Source: Cylicocyclus nassatus (taxonomy: Eukaryota > Nematoda > Chromadorea > Rhabditida > Strongylidae). From it: a stretch of 64,000 bases of DNA. How positions within the stretch are numbered: position 1 is the first letter of the stretch; each line of letters opens with the position of its first letter. The translations under genes were made by a program, and so were the position numbers. A model generated the notes under the pieces. That model saw only the letters and a list, made by a program, of their open reading frames with translations. It was not told where the DNA came from and did not search any database. This document shows, piece by piece, positions 45,720 through 58,148 of this stretch. The stretch lies in the NCBI GenBank assembly GCA_958299035.1, contig CATQJL010000316.1:40970025-41034024 (forward strand). Reading direction: 5' to 3'.

Positions 45720-47406
45720 ACGGAGGTTTTTTGAGGTTCCGTAACTGTTTATCGAAGACCATTCAGAAACGGAGTACAGATTTCAAATCAGCTTTTGAAA
45801 GTACTTTAGTCGATATGCATCCCATATCAAACGGTCACGGCCATTGGAAGCACTTCCTTTGTCAGAATAAAGAGGGAATGGCGCTATTGATTGGCTTGCT
45901 AGCAGAAGATGATATAATGTTCCGATTACATAGTTGTTCAAAAGTGGGGTAGCTCGGGATAGCCACCACAGAATCATATGTTGAGCGTCTCCTGAAACAT
46001 GCATGCGAGATAGTCTGCGGAAAGGACGAGCGAGTAACAAATTTTTCCCGTTATTGACAACACCCGGTAAGTTGAAAACGTTCTCACTAGTCCAGAAAGG
46101 TGAGCACTTTGAGAGAAAAGAAGAAGCTGTGGATTTTACTGTTACAAAAGCAGATTTAGTTGGGAGGTAAGTTTGTTTGTGTGCGGAAGAACATATTTGC
46201 TGAGTTGAACAGCTATCGAGAATCAAGGAATCATCCGCGCTACATAATAGTTATGGACCGAATATATAGTGGTTTCGGGTGTATCTATCTAGACTCTCTG
46301 CCTTTTATTGTTTAGAACCAACTTGAAGAATTCCGAACAGGTATGGCAAAGCGACTGGATATATATCTACGGTATGTATTATTTGTGCATTTTTCTGATA
46401 CAACTACTAAAAATTTGGAAGTCGCACAGCATGAATGTGCAAGCTGTAGTAAGAGAGAGTATTGTCAAGTGGCTAGCTGAGTGTCTGCGGATTCGCTTAC
46501 TTCAGAGAAACGCGAATAGAAGAACTGAGGTTTAGATGAAACAAATTCTAGGCAGGTAGGAAGAAGACAATTTTTTTTCATTTCAAGGATCTGTTCATGC
46601 GAGACTGACGACTCAATCTTCAATTCTGGGCAAGCCCAAAACTCGTGGCTTTTTCATAGTCATGGCGGACCGAAGCTCAAGAACTTCTGAGAATGAAAAG
46701 TAATAGGTAGTATTCGATCAAGCTGTATTAGAAGTAGAGAATAGCTGCATGTAATAGAACAGCTTTTACCTTGATAAACAAAACGCTGATATCGGTCTGA
46801 CACTTTAGCTTACTAAACCTTTTTTTCTCAGTCGGGAAGCAATGCACATCTGATTATAGGTTGCTGCATGAAGAAGTCGCAATATCTTTGGACGCAAACG
46901 CGGCTCTATTAGCCGTAGAGCGCATGAGTCGCAGGGGTTTACAAGGGGAAGATGCGCATGCGCCGCGTCCGCGCACGCTCAACCAATACTGCTTCTGAAC
47001 CAATACTGCTTCTGCTCCTTCGGCATGCAGTAGCTTTACATGCAAGTTGTCAACCGCTAATCATCATTCATTCTGATTGACGACCCCCTAAGATTTTCTA
47101 TTCGGAGGGGGGAGGGAGGGGGGAGGGGGGGAGACAAGAATTTTCTGATCCAGGTCCAAAAATTTTTTTTGAGATGCTTTTGAGATGCTTGCATGCCCGT
47201 AATGCAAAAATTCTAGAAAGGAGGGTGGCGCTATCCCCTTTCGCGAAAAAGCTCTTCTAGTAAACTAATCTATAAATATATGAAACTCAAAGTTTGTGAG
47301 TAAGTGGGCTTAGTAAGTGGGCTATTAAGTCTTGGACAGATCAGATGACCTGAAATGAGAACCTTAGGTAAGGTTTGTAAGATAAACTGAGGGGCGGCCA
47401 CTCCCA
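45720..47406. other. Unassigned sequence
   Basis: Frames at 45731-45952 and 45783-46226 are unrecognised and probably chance. A G-rich purine run (GGAGGGGGGAGGGAGG type) at 47106-47133 could form a quadruplex. Confidence 0.4.
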
Positions 47407-48480
47407 TCTTATATATAAAGCTGAATGTCTATTTGTATGTATGTCTGTCTGTCTGTCTGTCTGTATGTATGTCTGTGTGTACGTATGTTCCGAATAGAAA
47501 ATTCCATTTCTGAACCGATCCGGACCAAACTTGGCACACATACGCTACGGGCCCCGGCGGGTGTCATAGGCTACTTTTCGTCATCGATCGATATCGATTT
47601 TATCGATTTTTATCGATTTTTTTGCTGAGTTCACCTACGGGGCTGGGAGTTGGCACAGGGGGGTAATCGAGCATGGGGATTCCGAATACAATATTGGTTT
47701 TCAGGATTATCGATTACTTTTATCGATTTTATCGATTTTTTTGCAAAGTTTGAGCTACGGGGCTGGGAGTTGGCACAGGGTGTAATCGAGCATGGGGATT
47801 CCGAATACAATATTGGTTTTCAGGATTATCGATTACTTTTATCGATTTTATCGATTTTTTTGCAAAGTTTGAGCTAGGGGGCTGGGAGTTGGCACAGGGG
47901 GGTAGTCGAGCATGCTGATCACCCCCAAGGGGGGTGATCAGCATGCTCGATTACACTCCTGTGCCAAATTCCAGCCCCTAGCTCAAATTTTCAAAAAATC
48001 GATAAAATTGAAAAGTAATGGACGATCCTGAAAACTAATATTGTGTACGTAATCTGCATGCTCGACTACCCCCTGTGCAAACTCCCAGCCCCGCAGGTCA
48101 AACTTTACAAAAAAATCGATAAAATCGATAAAAGTAATGGACGATCCTGAAAACTAATATTGTGTTCGTAATCAGCATGCTCGATTACCCCCCTGTGCAA
48201 ACTCCCAGCCCCGCAGGTCAAACTTTACAAAAAAAATCGATAAAATCGATAAAAGTAATGGACGATCCTGAAAACTAATGTTGTATTCGGAATCCCCATG
48301 CTCACTTCCCCCCCTGTGCCAACTCCTAGCCCTGTAGGTGAACTCTGCAAAAAAATCGATAAAAATCGGTAAAATCGACATCGATCGATAACGAAAAGTG
48401 GACTGTGACACACGCCGGGGCCCGAAGTGTATGTGTGCCAAGTTTGGCCCGGATACGGCGGAGCCGGGTAAGCCAGCTAG
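47407..48480 (+). mobile_element. Non-autonomous Helitron B
   Basis: The same architecture as 42827-44026, 1074 bp, with a textbook A|TC start (A at 47406) and CTAG|T end (T at 48481). There are two to three left-arm units, a central palindrome near 47905-47955 and three right-arm units. Confidence 0.87.
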
Positions 48481-49469
48481 TATGCTATAAAAATGCGACC
48501 AGATTTAACAGGTGAGCGTCAGGGCACGTTCCGCCATAACCTCGTCTAACTTCCGTAAGAGCAGCGTCGATTTTGAGATGATTTTAAGGAGATAGTGTGT
48601 AAGGGATGAGACGCAGAGAAAAATCCCGTTAGTTGCTCGTGAGTAACTTACGGGATATGTAATGCGAACTAAAGTGCGCGAAACTGCATATTTTCGGGAG
48701 CCTATGGATAGAAAGAATCGATGAACAACTGACTGCAGCCAAGAATAGGAGAAAACAGTTCTTCTGTTTTTCGAAGTGCCTTATTTCTCGTAGAAAACGA
48801 GGTTGTAATGGGAGCAGGGCACTCGTCCACAATATTACAAACTACAAGCCTGAATAGAAAGTGTAAAGAACTTTTCGATATGGAATTTGCATCATAACGA
48901 AATACATCGGAAAGGAGCAGAGATGCCAGCATAGGCATTTTCTTACACACTTGTAATACCTATGCACAATCTCACGCTTACGTCATGACAAAAAATTACT
49001 TTACAACCTCATTACGACGCCTCATATTCGCTGCCGCCGTGCTGCTTGAAGTTTCGAGTCACTTTAAGTGACAATTACTTTAAAACTAGGGCATGCAACA
49101 ATGCGCATCTACAGATCTCGATTAGGAGATTTTGATAAGTACTGACGTCCGTCAAAACCTGGGTATCCATCCCTTTGTGTTGAACTGCGCTTACCCTCCC
49201 GGTGCCCTAATACTACTGAATCACTTCAATGTCACAACCTATTCACACACATCATCCCAAAGAGACACTCATAATCTAGCTTCTCCACTCTAAAAACCTA
49301 GTAGCGGTTTCATTCTTCGACGCTTTTTTCAGAGCGTGTGAAATCATGCGGCTGGTACTTAACCCTGATTGGAACGGTCTACCGACGAGGCTCACTCTTT
49401 TGCAGACTGGCCATTCACTCTATCATTGCAGCAGTCTTCTATGCTTCATAAAGTTCATAAACTTCATAC
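48481..49469. other. Unassigned sequence
   Basis: No repeat, RNA gene or convincing coding was found. The short minus-strand frame at 48702-48950 is unrecognised. Confidence 0.4.
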
Positions 49470-49640
49470 ACCGGTTGGTCGTTGATAACTCTCTTGCCTT
49501 TTGCCGAGTTGTAGGCACCATTCTGTAGAGCTGGTTCAAGTTAAGTATTACAATATAAGGATCTACAATCTCCCTCTTTACTGCAAGGTTACGGTACGAA
49601 CTTTGTATTCTGCTCCACAAAGGTTCAAAAAAGCCAAAAC
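49470..49640 (+). mobile_element. MITE fragment, GTGTCCC family arm
   Basis: GATAACTCTCTTGCC, GCACCATTCTGTAGAGC and GGTTACGGTACGAAC match, with divergence, the arm sequence of the elements at 50503 and 57454. No second arm was found. Confidence 0.55.
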
Positions 49641-50502
49641 CTTTTATAATAGGCCGACCAAGTCGCTGATTTTAAATACGAAAACTGCATACACAGTCAT
49701 GCTTCTTCAGTCTTTCCAGCTACACGTTAACATCTGGTTTTCCAATGTTTTATGTGATTTATATTATATGACTTTGAGTTTGTGATTTTCATGGAAGATT
49801 AAGAAACTTGTTAAAAGCTGTATAATGTTCTCAGCATGCATGAATATACCATAAACAACTAACAACAACAACAACACTAACGAGTAGGAGTACAGAGGAG
49901 TTTTGCTCACCCCGATCCAGTAGTCTGCTGTACTTCTTCCTCTCCCCCTCCCCCTACCTCCCATGCTCAATCCTTCCTTTTCCAGTACTCCATTCCGGTA
50001 GAGGCGCCACCGCACGACATCTTGACCTGGATCCAACCATTATTTCCATCCCCATAACATTGCTATAAGCTCTCATCAGCGGCTGTGACATGTGGGCGCG
50101 TAGCTTTTATACTATGTTTTAACGGCGATTAAAAGGATGATTTGTAGTGACAGTCTAACAACGAAGAGTGTGCGTTAGAGGATGCCCATTGGGTCACAAA
50201 TGCAGGCACGTATTAAAAGTGATATTTGAAAATAGCTGATCAACACTCAAGTTTCCTTGCAATCATTCTAACACTTACGTCCACATTAGAAGACTTTGAC
50301 GACAAATTTTTTGTGATCTAAGCGGCAGTGGTGTTGTCTTAAACCAAGGAATTATATGTGGGGCGGCAGCTTCATCAAACATTATTCCATTTAATTCTGA
50401 AACAATTCAAACTCCTACCATCGATTCTACGTCTGTGCAGCAAATGACTACTTTATCTAATTTTTCGAATGGGCTTTTCTACAGAATTCACGATAATTTT
50501 AC
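49641..50502. other. Unassigned sequence
   Basis: It contains an (AAC)n run near 49857-49877 and a CT/CCCTCCCC-rich stretch at 49938-49965. The minus-strand frame 49764-50036 is unrecognised. Confidence 0.4.
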
Positions 50503-51090
50503 AGGGTGTTAAGAAATGTATGCACATTTGTGCGCTCTTATAACTTTCTTGCTTCAGTGTCCTTTGCCGATCTGTATGTGCCATTCTGTGAGCTTGCTTC
50601 AACTTAGATATGAAATTTAGAGCAAATCACCGATCTCTCTTCGTTACTATAGATTACGGCAGGAACTTCCAGCCGTTATGAGGAAGACCTTCGATGAAAA
50701 AAAGTTCAAAAATATGGAAAGTTGTTCAATAGGAATTTCATGCTGAGATCATTATACAACTTTTCACAAGTTCTTGAGCCAGTATAGTGGTAGATTACAT
50801 CATTTTTGAAGAACATTGGAAAAGCAGATGTCTGGAACAACTAAAATAGCATGACTATGTATGCAAATTCATATTCAGAACCAGGTTAGCCTAACTGTTC
50901 AAGTTTTGACTCATTTAAACCTTCTTGAAGCAATTTGCGAACCATGCAAGGGAAGGACCCTCTGTCGAAGTGGGGTTTCCACATGTGATGCATATATCCT
51001 ACTGATTTTGCGGCACTAATATCAAATCCGTGTTTCTTCGCTGCTCAGTGATGTTCTAAGAAAGTTATAAGCGATAGTTTCGAAAGATGA
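50503..51090. mobile_element. Diverged GTGTCCC-family MITE
   Basis: It starts CAGGGTGTTAAGAAATGTATG. The arm CTTATAACTTTCTTGCTTCAG recurs inverted near 51055-51085 (CTAAGAAAGTTATAAGCG). It shares arm segments with 57454-58102. The ends are degraded. Confidence 0.55.
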
Positions 51091-51453
51091 CCAAGGGAAT
51101 TACCTAAATTTGGTTCATGGGGTTATTCGAATGCTGGAAACGATTTGTACTTTTTTCGCTTGAAAGTCTCATTCTAGACGGTTACGGTAGGTATTATGAA
51201 AGGGTCATATCGAAAATTTGATGGAATTGGGTCTAGAAGTTTTCCGGTACCCTGTTTAGAAAAATTATGATCGTTGTCCCCGGTGACACCCTTATTTTGA
51301 GTTATGGTGAGTTAAGGCGCACAAATGAACACTCTTTGCGTTTTCAAGTCATTTTGTCCCAATAACGCGGAAGTTTCTTAAATAAAGTTTGGTATTTTAT
51401 TCCAACATCCAAAAATAATCTCCGTAAACGAAACTTTTTTTATTTTTATTTTA
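51091..51453. other. Unassigned sequence
   Basis: No gene or repeat ends were recognised. Confidence 0.4.
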
Positions 51454-52188
51454 TTAGGGTGTCCCGAAAGTTCTGTTCGCACCATTTTTAAAAAATCATA
51501 ACTTCTTTGCATCACAACCATTTTGCGCAATTCAAATTTTATTGGAAAGCGTAAAGCATGCAGTTTCCAATGGTTCCCCGGTGACTTTCCATCATGTTCA
51601 CATTGCAGAAATAAAAATGAAAGAACGAAAACATCCGAAATTCGGAATTTTTGAGCAAAAATTCTAAAAATCTAGAAACTGCGCGGTAAAATCCAGAAAA
51701 GCCATTATCCTAATTTATCTTATATTTGACTACTAACCGAGTCAAGTTTGTGCTGATCGAGCTCTTCGTACAAAAGTTATGATTTTTTGAAAAAAATTAC
51801 GAAAAATCACTTTCCTAAGAATTCCTAAGAAATTGATTTTTCGGCATTTTTTTTCAAAAAATCATAACTTTTAAAAGAAGAGCTCGATCAGCGCAAACTT
51901 AACTCAGTTAGTAATCAAATATAAGAAAAATTAGGATAATGGCTTTTCTGGATTTTACCGCGCAGTTTCTAGATTTTTAGAATTTTTGCTCAAAAATTCC
52001 GAATTTCGGATGTTTTCGTTCTTTCATTTTTATCTCTGCAATGTGAAATGCTAAAAAGTCACCGGGGGAATATTGGAAACTACACGCTTCAAGCTTTCTA
52101 ATAAAACTTAAATTGCGCAAAATCATCGTGACGGAAAGAAGTTATGATTTTTTGAAAATGGTGCGAACGAACTTTGGGGACAACCTAA
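51454..52188. mobile_element. 735-bp palindromic mariner-type MITE
   Basis: TTAGGGTGTCCCGAAAGTTC opens the element and GAACTTTGGGGACAACCTAA closes it, with TA at 51452-51453 and 52189-52190. The arms are inverted copies along nearly their whole length (about 340 bp each; for example GAGCTCTTC/GAAGAGCTC and CCGAATTTCGG) around a short centre near 51815-51840. There is no transposase. Confidence 0.87.
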
Positions 52189-52190
52189 TA

Positions 52191-52559
52191 TAAATACACT
52201 CGAGGTGCACCAGAGCAAAGAAATAAAAGAAGATCCAAACGAACAATGAGACCAGCCAGTCCTCAGCCGCAAGAGAAGATAAAAGAAAATACGAAATGAA
52301 ACAGAACTCGAAGCTCTAGACCCAGCTTGTAAAGTTGAACGAAAGTAATTTGATCAAAAACAATCACATGAATCTTGCACACTCTAAAATCAAAGATGCC
52401 CCGTTTTTGGGTGTCAACGAGCCCGCCGTAAGGCTAGCTGACCTGACCCCATTAACATTAAATTTTAGAGGAAGCAAGATTCAGATTAAGAGTGGCAAAG
52501 TAAACATCTACCAACTACTGCAGAAGGCACTTCATTAGGCGGACACAAGAGTGCCCTAG
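52191..52559. other. Unassigned sequence
   Basis: A 67-codon plus-strand frame (52335-52538) has no recognised family. Confidence 0.35.
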
Positions 52560-52827
52560 ATGGGAAACTAGGCTTCGTTAAAGCAGTAAGGTGTGATAAA
52601 ACTTCTGACGAATGAGCCGGGCTGGTTCAGTTGTTAGTTGATGATGCTTAAGGTTAGTAACAACCAATAAATAAAACCAGGCTACAGAATCAAGCTGCAA
52701 CTGAAGAACACCAGGACTCGGCTCCGAAAAATGACCGTGCGGACCGAAAACCGACATGCTAGTAATACCAACAGCCATAAAGCCAAGAAGAGAAAGAACT
52801 GGTAACTGAAAAACGACAAAATTAAAA

Positions 52828-53374
52828 TCATTCCAAAAAGCTTAGGGATGAGAGCTGTGTGTCAGCTCTCATCAACTTAGCCCTGAAGGAGCGTGCAGTC
52901 TGAGAACACATAACATCCATAGGCAACCGCTGAAACCATCTAGCAGGCCTGCAGAATATGTTACTGTGCATTTTTGCAAGATTGTGCTTTTTGACTCTGG
53001 CGTAGTGCAAATTGAATCCTCCCGACCTTTCACTAGCTGGCACGAATTTCCAATATTTACTTGCCTTCAACCGATTTTCACCCTTTAAAACTTGAAAACA
53101 AAACGCTAAATCTGAGAGATTGCGACGAAGCGAAAGACTATGTAATTCTGAACATTCTAAGCCGTACATTATAATCTGGTATGCTGATATCAGAATAGAG
53201 TCGCCTGTACAAGAGACGCGTGAATGTTTTTTGCACTTTTTCTATTTTACAAATATCTTTTTTCCGGGCAGGATTCCAAACTTGGGAGCAATATTCTAGA
53301 TGGGGGCGAATGAGGGCTTTGTAGAGACGCGTCACTAGTGCAGGCGAGTTACTCCTTACGGTGCGCAGCAGCAC
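52828..53374 (-). pseudogene. LINE ORF2 C-terminal domain fragments
   Basis: Two overlapping frames (53138-53374 and 52828-53169) contain LYKALIRPHLEYCSQVWNP and a later Trp/Phe-rich segment, the standard C-terminal region after RT in CR1/Jockey elements. One shift separates them. Confidence 0.8.
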
Positions 53375-53558
53375 GAATAGGGAGTGTAAGCCTTTCTGAC
53401 AGCAGCATCAATATGTTCAGAAAACTTTAGTTTAGCATCAACAAGCACTCCCAAGTCCCTAGCTGAGCCGCATGACCTCAACGCAAGATCCTCAACCACA
53501 TAAGTACCTGCACAACCATTTCCTATATGCAGTACGCAACTCTTGTCAAGATTGAGTG

Positions 53559-54119
53559 TTAAATTCCAGGTCGTTGCCCATTCAACCAGATTGGATGAGA
53601 CAATTGTAAAGCTGACTGAACCTCAATTCGATCTTCTACATCGTACATTCCGTATATTTTTATATCATCTGCATACATTTGCACTTTAACCTTTTGAGAA
53701 GTATGGAGTAAGTTAGGCAACTCCATAGTATAAATGAGGAATAATATAGGCGATAAAACTCCTCCTTGAGGAACACCACTTGCACAAGAATAGGTATCCG
53801 AAAATCGGTCATGAGCTCTTACAGTCATATAGCGGTTGTGCAGATACGAATCAAACCATGCGAGCAGCGGGTCATCAACGCCTTTCATTTTGAGCCTCTT
53901 CACTAGCACATCATGACAGACCCTATCAAATGCTTTAGATAAATCAATATAAAGCACATCCACACATTTTTTACTATTTAAGGCAAGAGTCCAGTCATAA
54001 ATACTGTCAACCAAATTTGTTGTCGTCGAGGCACCATTGATGAAACCATGCTGCTCAGCAGGGACCATGCCAGCTTTATCAAGCCAGGACACAAGCTCAT
54101 CTCTTATACACTTTTCCAT
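53559..54119 (-). pseudogene. LINE reverse transcriptase, palm and catalytic box
   Basis: This frame has QHGF, YIDLSKAFDRVCH (first catalytic Asp), GVPQGGVLSPILF and the YADD box in MYADDIKIYG, all in the order of non-LTR RTs. It breaks near 53620 and continues toward 53374 in another frame. Reverse transcriptase copies element RNA at the target site. Confidence 0.9.
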
Positions 54120-55036
54120 GACTTTGCAGGTGTAGGTAGCAGACTAATAGGGCGAAAATCCCTCACCCGCCTAGCGCCCTGGACCTTAGGGATAGGTGTC
54201 ACAAGGGCGTGCTTCCAAAGTGCGGGTACCTCTCCTAATAACATGGATATGTTGAAAATATGTGCTAATGGTGTGGCCAGAGATGAGAAACACTTCTTGT
54301 ATACAATCTGAGGTATGCCGTCATATGTTTCAGTAGCGGAGTTTTTGAGGTGCTTCAAAATTCGGCAGACTTCATGCGATTCAAAGAAGATTGAGGACAA
54401 TTTCCCTCGCACATCATGAATATTGCCAACATCAGGTGCACTACTGTCCGTGGAAGTGAAGACGCTAGCAAAATAGGCTCCAAAAACTTTTGCCTTCTCT
54501 TCATCACGGAAAAATCGAGCACCAAGGTCATTTTCGAGGGTGAGGAGGTTAGAATTTGGCTTCATCTTAGCTCTGATGTAAAGGAACAGGCTTCGCGCTG
54601 ATTTCTGTGCAAGCCGACGCTCACGATTAGACAAAAACTTTCGCATATGAAACTCAATGTCGGAACAAACTTTTCTGTAAAGATCGTTGTGCAAAGGATC
54701 AGGCAGGTCATCAAAAAGACGACATTTCTGCAAATTCAGGGATTGTATATGTGTAGGTACTTTGGTTATGACAAAACCACGAGCTTTGAAAGGAACAAAT
54801 AGAGCAAAAGCTTCATAAAGTATTTTGCAAAACCTCCTATATACATCAGAGCAAGATTCATATCGATTAAAATGAGAAAACCAATCGATTCCAGAAAGGT
54901 ATTCATTCAATGCTTTGTAGTCGACATTATGAAAATCGGGCATTGAAAAAGGAAGGGATGCCGCTGATGGAACATCACGCACCTCAAAACTAACTATCCC
55001 ATGGTCCGAAGACCCAAGCGGGGGAAGAACATTCAC
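54104..55036 (-). pseudogene. LINE linker and start of reverse transcriptase
   Basis: It begins just after a TAG (55049-55051) with GSSDHG, the conserved end of the apurinic-type endonuclease. A helical linker follows, then the RT entry motif WKHALVTPIPK and DFRPISLLP. It shifts frame near 54110-54120 into the next part. Confidence 0.85.
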
Positions 55037-55048
55037 ATGGAGAGGCTG

Positions 55049-55314
55049 CTAATGCTCAACAGCAGAGGAAAGAACAAGATCAAGGATGTGATTGCCATGA
55101 GTGGGCGAAGACACAAATTGTTTAAATTGATTTTCAACAAAATAGGTTAGAAATGATGTAGACGCACTGTTCAAAGGTTTGAGATCCATCCAATCTATTT
55201 GTAAGTTAAAGTCTCCAAGTATAATAGATTCACTGTGGTCACAACTCAAAGCAAAATGATTCATCATATCTAAAAGGCACTCATCATCTATTTTGCTAGA
55301 GGTGAAATCGCTTG
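55049..55314 (-). pseudogene. LINE endonuclease, C-terminal part
   Basis: LGDFNLQIDW and LDLVLSS are endonuclease/exonuclease/phosphatase motifs, with GDFN carrying an active-site Asp and Asn. The frame enters the N gap upstream and ends at TAG 55049, in phase with the next segment. Confidence 0.85.
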
Positions 55315-55814
55315 NNNNNNNNNNNNNNNNNNNNNNNNNNNNNNNNNNNNNNNNNNNNNNNNNNNNNNNNNNNNNNNNNNNNNNNNNNNNNNNNNNNNNN
55401 NNNNNNNNNNNNNNNNNNNNNNNNNNNNNNNNNNNNNNNNNNNNNNNNNNNNNNNNNNNNNNNNNNNNNNNNNNNNNNNNNNNNNNNNNNNNNNNNNNNN
55501 NNNNNNNNNNNNNNNNNNNNNNNNNNNNNNNNNNNNNNNNNNNNNNNNNNNNNNNNNNNNNNNNNNNNNNNNNNNNNNNNNNNNNNNNNNNNNNNNNNNN
55601 NNNNNNNNNNNNNNNNNNNNNNNNNNNNNNNNNNNNNNNNNNNNNNNNNNNNNNNNNNNNNNNNNNNNNNNNNNNNNNNNNNNNNNNNNNNNNNNNNNNN
55701 NNNNNNNNNNNNNNNNNNNNNNNNNNNNNNNNNNNNNNNNNNNNNNNNNNNNNNNNNNNNNNNNNNNNNNNNNNNNNNNNNNNNNNNNNNNNNNNNNNNN
55801 NNNNNNNNNNNNNN
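55315..55814. other. 500-N assembly gap
   Basis: Exactly 500 N, so the size is a placeholder. ORFs crossing it are not real. Confidence 0.99.
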
Positions 55815-55884
55815 GCATGTATGGACAAACTTGGCCGTACACAGCCATTCCCGGCTCAGTGCTGGACTAAAACTGCAACTAGGT

Positions 55885-55958
55885 CAATTCATAAGGCCCG
55901 TAGAAAGATGAGATAAAAGGGCAATTCATAAGGCCCGTAGAAAGATGAGATAAAAGGG
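55885..55958 (+). repeat. Two-copy 37-bp tandem duplication
   Basis: CAATTCATAAGGCCCGTAG recurs at 55885 and 55922. The copies are identical. Confidence 0.9.
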
Positions 55959-56389
55959 CAATGATGTAACTGATTTCGCAATCTTGCCGAATTTTTCGCA
56001 GTTAAGCCGCTCATAACTTCGCCTACAAAGGGATTCTGCAGATATGGAAGACGACTTTGAAATCAACGTCCTATGCTGCATAGAATGTTATGCAACTTGT
56101 TTGGATTGGCCACTTCGGCTTCTGAGCATTCCCTTGTTAGTATACCTTTCCTAGTTCTCTCAAATTTTTTGCGGACATTTTTTTTTCGCAAGAATGTAAC
56201 ATGGCGCACATCATACATAATTAATCCTAGCGAGCACTATTCGATAGTGCTGTTCTCGTAGATTATCGAGCGCTAAAAAACAGCCGTGGACTTTCTTTCA
56301 AAGCAGATAGAAGAGCTGGTGAATTCTGAAAAAATTATGTCGTTCCAAATTTTACTCACCATAACTCTAAAGTGTGGAATTCTCCTTAA

Positions 56390-56863
56390 CAAGGAAACGA
56401 TACTTTTGTCCGTGGCCTTTTGAGATGAGAAGTACACCATTTCACTCCTACTGGAGCGTGATTCTGAATCTAACTTTCGCTTTTGCTAATCTTTTCTCGG
56501 AAAAAAGCTATGAAAGGTTTTCGTGCCAAAGGAGATATCGTCGAAATGTTAGAACGGCCGCTAAGATGTGGCGTAGTGGCTATGCGATAGCCTTGCAAGT
56601 TGATGCAGATTTAGGTTTGAATCCTTTTGTGTTTTTCAGTTTTGCATTGCCTCAATCAAGCTTCTTTTTTAAAAGTTTGGCATCTTAGACCGCATTTCCG
56701 CATTTCTCTTGGGCGACCATTGACGCGAAGATCCTTCATAATTTCCTCTAGAGGAATGATTAGCAGAAACGAAAGTCAGGATCGGAATCAGCTTTTCAAG
56801 ACGAATGTGATGGTATACATTTCATCTCAAAAGGCTACGGACATCAAGTATCGTTTCCTTGTA
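56390..56863. mobile_element. 474-bp foldback element
   Basis: AAGGAAACGATACTT...CCTTTTGAGATGA...GCTAATC at 56390-56505 recurs inverted at 56748-56863 with moderate divergence. The centre contains the tRNA-like sequence at 56569. Confidence 0.7.
56569..56624 (+). repeat. tRNA-like SINE head (A and B boxes)
   Basis: TGGCGTAGTGGC (A box, 56569-56580) and GGTTTGAATCC (B box, 56614-56624) are spaced as in tRNAs and tRNA-derived SINEs. No paired acceptor stem was found. Confidence 0.55.
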
Positions 56864-57098
56864 AGATGCGATTTTCATGGTCAGCAGGTCGTATAATCTC
56901 AAGAGCAAGTCTTCCAAGAAGTCGGGTTATTATATTTTCTTTTACGCTCTGAAACCCGCCAGTAAATTATGAACAAAATGCTGATGATGATCTTGAATTG
57001 TGAATAAGTTCTGTCATATAGCTTTTTCGGCATGCTGTACACGAAAATCGGGGTCTTTGCAGAATATAGGATCTTTTTTGCAAAGATGTGGTGAGGTA

Positions 57099-57324
57099 CA
57101 AGGCTTATCAAAGGCAGTGTCGCTTGCATCAGCATCTCCACTCCCGCGCTGGACTCTGCTTCTCTTCCGCAAGCATGCACTCTACTCACTTCCAATCGAT
57201 TGAGGCTCCGCCTTTCCCACGCTCGCCCTGGGAATGTGGTCAGAGGGCATGTTCGTGGAAGAAACGCAGAGTCCAGCGCGCGTGGAGATGCTGGTGCATG
57301 CGACATTGCAACTGATAAGCCCTG
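57099..57324. mobile_element. 226-bp MITE with TA duplication
   Basis: CAAGGCTTATC opens and GATAAGCCCTG closes, flanked by TA (57097-57098 and 57325-57326). Arms of about 80 bp share CAGCATCTCCAC and GCGCTGGACTCTGC. Confidence 0.8.
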
Positions 57325-57453
57325 TATGTAGTTAAGCCACGAAAGCCTGCACTTCTCGCGTCCCTGTTAGGACAACTTGCCTGCTCGCCTTCACAATTGA
57401 GAGTTACTAGGAACAGTGCTATCAAACGATGCCTTTCTCATGCTCCCATCCAC

Positions 57454-58102
57454 CGAGTGTCCCAAAAAGATGTGCACACTGTTTGACCGCTAATAACTCC
57501 CTTGCTTTCATATATTATGCCGAGCTTGAAGCACCATTTCTCAGGGCGAGGTCCAAGTTAGATTTACAGTATGAAGCAAACCACCAATTGCCTTCACTAC
57601 TGTAGGATTACGGTATGTAATTTCAGCAAACAGCATCACTGTATTATAAACCTTTAATGAACTAATTTCAAAACTGAAAATTTGGGCGTGCTGTCACTAC
57701 ATGACTTTTCACCAGTTTTTGAGCTTTCTTAATGGCATATTCACATTTTGACGAACATTGGAAAAGCAGTTGTCACTATAAATCTGAAACAACTTTTGAA
57801 AAAAGCACTATGATGAAATGCAAATCTCATGTTTAGAATCAGCGGCTTCGATTAGCCCAGTGCAAGAGTTTCTGGCTTGTTTAGCATTTTTTCTGAGGCG
57901 AAATATGGATTAACGACTTGAAACCCTTCGCGAAGTTTTCACCGTAGTCCTACAGTAACAAAGAGGGACTGGTGATTCGCTCGATACTGCAAATCTAAGT
58001 TGTACCTTGCTCTACAGAACACTACCTCAAGCTCGGCGAAGACGTGAAAGCAAGAGAATTATTAAGGATCAAACATTGTGTATATCTTTTTGGGACACCC
58101 TG
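57454..58102. mobile_element. 649-bp GTGTCCCAAAAAG-type MITE
   Basis: GTGTCCCAAAAAGATGTGCA on the left and TATCTTTTTGGGACACCCTG on the right, with TA at 58103-58104. Arms of about 170 bp are inverted copies (CTTGCTTTCA, GCCGAGCTTGA, CTACTGTAGGA(T/C)TACGGT). The left terminus has lost its first bases. Confidence 0.78.
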
Positions 58103-58148
58103 TATAACGATCGCCGATGTACAACCTCGCCAAATCAGGCCCCATAAA

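Larger units (their letters stand above)
52560..55314 (-). mobile_element. CR1/Jockey-like LINE, decayed, 5' side in gap
   Basis: The minus-strand order is endonuclease end, linker, reverse transcriptase, C-terminal domain and a 3' UTR of about 270 bp (52560-52827). There are no LTRs. The 5' part enters the N gap at 55315. At least one nonsense codon and three frame changes make it non-functional. Confidence 0.85.

Noticed and set aside
45731..45952. Possible gene on plus strand
   Set aside because: 73 codons with no recognised motif, overlapped by an equally plausible minus frame.
49764..50036. Minus-strand ORF with a hydrophobic segment
   Set aside because: It contains a low-complexity GRGRGR run from a CCTCCCC tract, with no homology recognised.
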